Assembly (NCBI GenBank): GCA_963805985.1 | Contig: CAWDWG010000001.1 | Span: 831,318-895,317 of the forward strand | Length of the DNA stretch: 64,000 bases | Direction: 5' to 3' | Source of the DNA: Bog-257 sp963805985 | Lineage (GTDB): Bacteria; Acidobacteriota; Terriglobia; Terriglobales; Acidobacteriaceae | Part shown: positions 60,962 to 64,000 of the stretch, in pieces | How positions within the stretch are numbered: the stretch's first letter is position 1 | Layout of the letters: each line of letters opens with the position of its first letter | Notes under the pieces: generated by a model | Told to the model about the DNA's origin: nothing | Database searches by the model: none | What the model saw: the letters and a program-made list of their open reading frames with translations, nothing else | Translations under genes and position numbers: made by a program

Positions 60962-61112
60962 GTGAATCGATTCTGGACAGTATCTCTTCGTCGGTAGTCC
61001 CTTTGTTGACCATTGCTCCGGGAAGGGCCTCACCCCATCGATGATAATAGCGCGAGTGGAGTTCATCAGCTTGCTCGGCAGTGAGTTCACCTGCCGAATA
61101 AGCCGTCACCAA
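60816..61112 (-). CDS. Small hypothetical protein
   Basis: About 98 aa, probably starting upstream of GTG 61112 (KLTDLVTAYSAGELTAEQAD fits better with a short extension, which needs a frame correction). Readable core: ELHSRYYHRWGEALPGAMV, TTDEEILSRIDSLNGPFVPP, ISAQYRRLFGG, then a basic Arg-rich tail. No known family. It overlaps the 3' end of the TPR pseudogene on the other strand, so one of the two ends is uncertain. Confidence 0.4.
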   Translation of the reverse strand: MVTAYSAGELTAEQADELHSRYYHRWGEALPGAMVNKGTTDEEILSRIDSLNGPFVPPRNISAQYRRLFGGTQDSRPTEGWRRTRPLRPVSSSAELAL

Positions 61113-61448
61113 ATCGGTAAGCTTCTTTTAGTCTCAATTCCATGGCCTTCTGCCGAATCCTTGATCTCCGGATGCAGCCACTGCCGCATGTCGGCCACGC
61201 TTAGGTAATCAGGGTATTCTCTGCTCCCTCGTCCTTCGACATCGCAACCCTCGGGTTAAGCAAAAGAAGGAACCGTAGCGATAGGGGCGCCTGCCGTCAA
61301 CGAGTTCAGCAATCGTTTGATCTATTTGACATTCTTTGACGGCACTCAGCTTACCTCGGTGCAATCCTGCTTTTCCGTGATGAGCCCGGCGCCGACCTTC
61401 ATCAGACGCCGTGCAAGTGAAAAAGCCGGGCAGGGCAGGGGTGATGCT

Positions 61449-63091
61449 ATGAATCTAATTCCTCGTTTCTTCGGTGGAGGCGACGGGGCGCCTCCGCGCA
61501 GCCCTTCATTCGGAACGATGCTCGGCGGGCAAGACCCGTGGGATCTCGATTTCCCCCTTTTTACCTGGTCGCCGTTCGACGCTTTCACGCTGTGCAATGC
61601 CGAGGCGTCGGTCGCCATATTCGGCGAACTGGGCGCGGCCAAGACGACAGGCTCCGCCGCGTGGATTCTCCTCAAGTACCTGGATCGGCATGGGCGGGCT
61701 TGTCTGCTGCGTGAAGCCCGGCGACCGCGAACTGATTGAAGCTACGCAAAGCAGACGGGCAGGGCGGATTCGCTGATCGTCGTGTCGCCCGGCAATAAAT
61801 GGCGCTGCAATCTCATTCGCTATGCGCTTAAACGTCCCGGCGTCACCGGCAGCCGCGTCGAGCAGCTCGTGTCGCTGCTCATGACGATTGTCGAGGCGGC
61901 GGAGCGCGGCGAAGCGCAAGCGTCGGGCAGGGGGACAAATTCTGGCAAGCGATCCTTGCGCCAGATCCTGCGCAACGGACTGGAAGTCTGCATCGCGGCC
62001 CGGGGCGAAGTCACGATGGCGATGCTGCACGAAGTCATCACCACGGCCCCGCGTTCCCACGGTGAAGTCCAGAACGAAAGCTGGCAAAAAGAATCGCTCT
62101 GCTACCGGCTCATCGAGGAGGCGGAAACAAGGGAAAAGAGCGAGCGCGAGCAAAAGCGATTTCGAGCTGGCGGCGCGGTATTTCCTGCGGGAATTCCCCG
62201 ACATGCCGAACGATACGCGCGGGTCGCATTCTGGCGACTTACGGCGTCATGGCCGACGTGCTGCTGCGCGGCCACATGGCGGATCTGTTCGACGGCGAGA
62301 CGAACTTCATTCCCGATCTCACGTTCGACGGCGCGATGATCATTCTCGACCTGCCCACCAAGGTCTACGGGCAGGCGGGCGTCTATGTGCAGTCGGCCTT
62401 CACCTACCTCTGGCAGATCGCCTGCGAACAGCGCGACGTAAGACCTCTCCCCGCCCCGTGTTCTGGTTCGTCGATGAAGCCCACGAGATGGTCTGCAACT
62501 ACACCCCGGAGTTTCTGGCGACCGCCCGAAGCGCGCGCGTGGCTTCGGTTCTGATTTCCCAGAACAAGCCCAACTACCTGGCCGCGATGGGCGGCGAGGC
62601 CGGACGCCACCGCGTCGATGCGTTCCTGGGCAACATGGGCACCAAGATTTTCCACGCGAACGGCGACCCGGAAACCAATAAATGGGCCTCCGACATGATC
62701 TCCGAGGAGCTGCAGGCCCGCACCAACTGGCACGGCACGATGGAAGAGCGGCCAGGGCAGGGGCGGGGGCGCGAAACCGCCGGGCCGCAAGGTCCTGCCT
62801 TCGGAATTCACGACGCTTAAAAAAGGCGGGCCGCAAAACGGCTTCGTGACCGAAGCCATCGTTTATCAGACCGGCGCGGCCTTCGCTCGGAAGACGAATC
62901 AGCCCTGGCTGCGCACGGCCTTCGCGCAGCAGATCCCCGGCGTCACGGATGAAAAACGGCCGCGAGAGGCGGTCAAAGGTTGGGCAATCGTCCAGGGGAG
63001 CTTTTTGAAAGCAAGGGGGGCGGCGAGCTGCCTTCCACCATTCACGACTCACTACGGTCAATTCACGCTCCAAGGAGGGCGTACTTCATGA
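61449..63091 (+). pseudogene. TraG/VirD4-like type IV coupling ATPase, frameshifted
   Basis: Starts MNLIPRFFGGGDGAPPRSPS; Walker A region VAIFGELGAAKTTGSAAWIL (GAAKT in place of the usual GxGKT); then in other frames LIVVSPGNKWRCNLIRYALK, RVEQLVSLLMTIVEAAERGE, EVTMAMLHEVITTAPRSHGE, MADVLLRGHMADLFDGETNF, and Walker B region PVFWFVDEAHEMVCNYTPEF with ARVASVLISQNKPNYLAAMG. About 545 codons with at least five indels. The family pumps DNA-protein substrates through a type IV channel. The end overlaps the ATG of the next gene (ATGA at 63088-63091), so the two were an operon. Confidence 0.75.
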
Positions 63092-63843
63092 AACTCATCA
63101 ATGACAAACAAATCGGTGTTCGGCGGCACGGACATCTGGCAGAAAAGCGAATGGGTGCTGGCGCTCTTGGGCCTCATCAGCGGCTGTTTTGCCGTCAGCG
63201 TCGTGCCGTTCATCCGGAAGGATTTCGGCGAGCGCTATCTGGGCTGGCTCAATCTCTTCTTCGGCTACACGGTCGTGCGGCATTTCGTGCTGTTCGCGGG
63301 GCTCTTGGGCGCCTTCTTCATATCGGCTCGGCGCGCTCATGCAGCTGTTCTGGCTCGCTTTTATCGGGCATGAGCATCTATCACCGCCGCGAAATCCGCG
63401 CAAGAACAAGGCGGGCATCAAATGGCACTCGATGTATATGGGCACGTCGATCCTGCCGCTGCCCTTCTCGCCAGGAAAACATCTACAAGTTCGTCGAGCC
63501 GGCCTCGTCATCGTCGCGGGCTGGCTGCTCTGGGACTCTCGGGTCCAGGCCGGGCCTGTGGCTGATGATCGCGGGCATTTCGCTGTTCATCAACAACCAC
63601 ATCGTCTACTACAACCAGCGCCAGGCCATCCTCGACATCCGCGACGCGGAGATCGAAGCGAAGTATTTCAGCCCGGCCTTGAAGGGCAAGCCCGCGCGCG
63701 AAACCGCAGGATTTGTCGTGGCCGAATCGAGCATCAAGCTGATCGGCAAGGACGCGCGCTTGCAGCGCGCCTTTGACGATCTGTCTGTGGAATTAAAGAG
63801 CCTGCTCGACGCTCCCCCGGCATTCAGCGGGAGCGCCGCTTGA
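63088..63843 (+). pseudogene. Multi-pass membrane protein of the transfer region, frameshifted
   Basis: AAGGAGG (63072-63078) precedes ATG 63088. Pieces: MKLINDK, then FGGTDIWQKSEWVLALLGLI and FAVSVVPFIRKDFGERYLGW (frame from 63101), then ALMQLFWLAFIGMSIYHRRE, then FINNHIVYYNQRQAILDIRD AEIEAKYFSPALKGKP and the C-terminus to 63843. Restored ~250 aa with about five helices and a cytoplasmic tail. At least three indels. The coupling ATPase overlap implies a role with it. I do not know a named family. Confidence 0.6.
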
Positions 63844-63855
63844 ATGAGGTGATGT

Positions 63856-64000
63856 ATGTCCGCCGCCGAAAAATACGGGCGGGTGCAGGATCTACCCGCC
63901 GAGACGCTTAAACAAGTCGCCGATATCGGTCAGAAGATGCAGCAGTCGGGCGTGACCGAGTCGGCGGGACACCAAACCGCAGCACAGAAATACGGAGCGC
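63856..64000 (+). CDS. 5' end of an unidentified gene (partial)
   Basis: GAGGTGAT lies 2-9 nt before ATG 63856. The visible 48 residues (MSAAEKYGRVQDLPAETLKQ, VADIGQKMQQSGVTESAGHQ, TAAQKYGA...) are hydrophilic and helical, with AEKYG/AQKYG repeated at both ends. It follows the membrane protein gene by 12 bp and is probably part of the same transfer operon. The gene runs off the window. Confidence 0.5.
   Translation, partial: MSAAEKYGRVQDLPAETLKQVADIGQKMQQSGVTESAGHQTAAQKYGA

Larger units (their letters stand above)
57344..64000. mobile_element. Integrative/mobilisable element at tRNA-Val (right end outside the window)
   Basis: The tRNA 3' end is followed by an integrase gene reading toward it, a helix-turn-helix protein, a TPR protein, a TraG/VirD4-like ATPase and a membrane protein gene, the usual order for an integrative element with transfer functions. 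The right attachment site is not in the window. Most genes carry several frameshifts. The stretch 61113-61448 shows no gene. Confidence 0.65.

Overview
The window looks like a chromosomal segment of an Acidobacteriota bacterium, probably class Terriglobia (Koribacter or 'Sulfotelmatobacter' relatives). The reasons are a GC-rich composition, a Ser/Thr kinase with a TPR tail, secreted DinB proteins, a remnant of the acidobacterial MacB-like permease family, many palindromic repeats with REP-associated (RAYT) transposases, and a class II ribonucleotide reductase. This placement rests on gene content only; no 16S rRNA is present.

Layout. 0-3 kb: end of an unknown gene and a Ser/Thr kinase whose TPR tail is broken by indels. 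3.1-7.0 kb: tandem NrdR-like boxes, a long structured leader and nrdJ, which carries three palindromic repeats inside its reading frame. 7.8-9.6 kb: a RAYT transposase inside its own repeats, then two tandem Thr-rich secreted proteins. 9.8-20.3 kb: ClC channel, TPR protein, ino1, small secreted or membrane proteins, an amino acid permease and sodC. 20.7-25 kb: acyl-CoA ligase plus enoyl-CoA hydratase, then a PNGase A-like secreted protein. 25-35.5 kb: secreted hypotheticals, GNAT, SDR, DinB, a beta-propeller protein, a SurA-like PPIase, a SpoIIE-type phosphatase and small conserved proteins. 35.5-42.9 kb (minus strand): a respiratory and regulatory cluster containing a small membrane protein, cytochrome c, HybA-like ferredoxin, NrfD/HybB-like membrane subunit, a haem-motif sensor kinase, an NtrC-type regulator and archaemetzincin. 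A second RAYT unit sits between kinase and regulator. 43-55 kb: uvrA, a CPBP protease, pyrE, mtnA, an STN-domain protein, LigD split at an A9 tract, a vanadium haloperoxidase and hypotheticals. 55.9-64 kb: decayed or indel-rich accessory DNA around a tRNA-Val(CAC), with an integrase pointing at the tRNA, a helix-turn-helix protein, a TPR protein, a TraG/VirD4-like ATPase, a membrane protein and the start of a further gene.

How the genes work together. The clearest unit is the redox cluster. Cytochrome c, the four-cluster ferredoxin and the NrfD-like quinone subunit could pass electrons between the quinone pool and the periplasm, while the kinase with two c-haem motifs could report redox or gas status to the sigma-54 activator. 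The acyl-CoA ligase and hydratase form a translationally coupled fatty-acid pair. The right end is best read as an integrative or mobilisable element in tRNA-Val.

Many otherwise recognisable genes carry single-base indels: the kinase tail, the MmcQ/YjbR protein, the beta-propeller protein, the STN protein, LigD and DinB. Indels are very dense from 57.5 to 63.8 kb. From one sequence I cannot separate true decay from assembly error, and the relevant entries say so.
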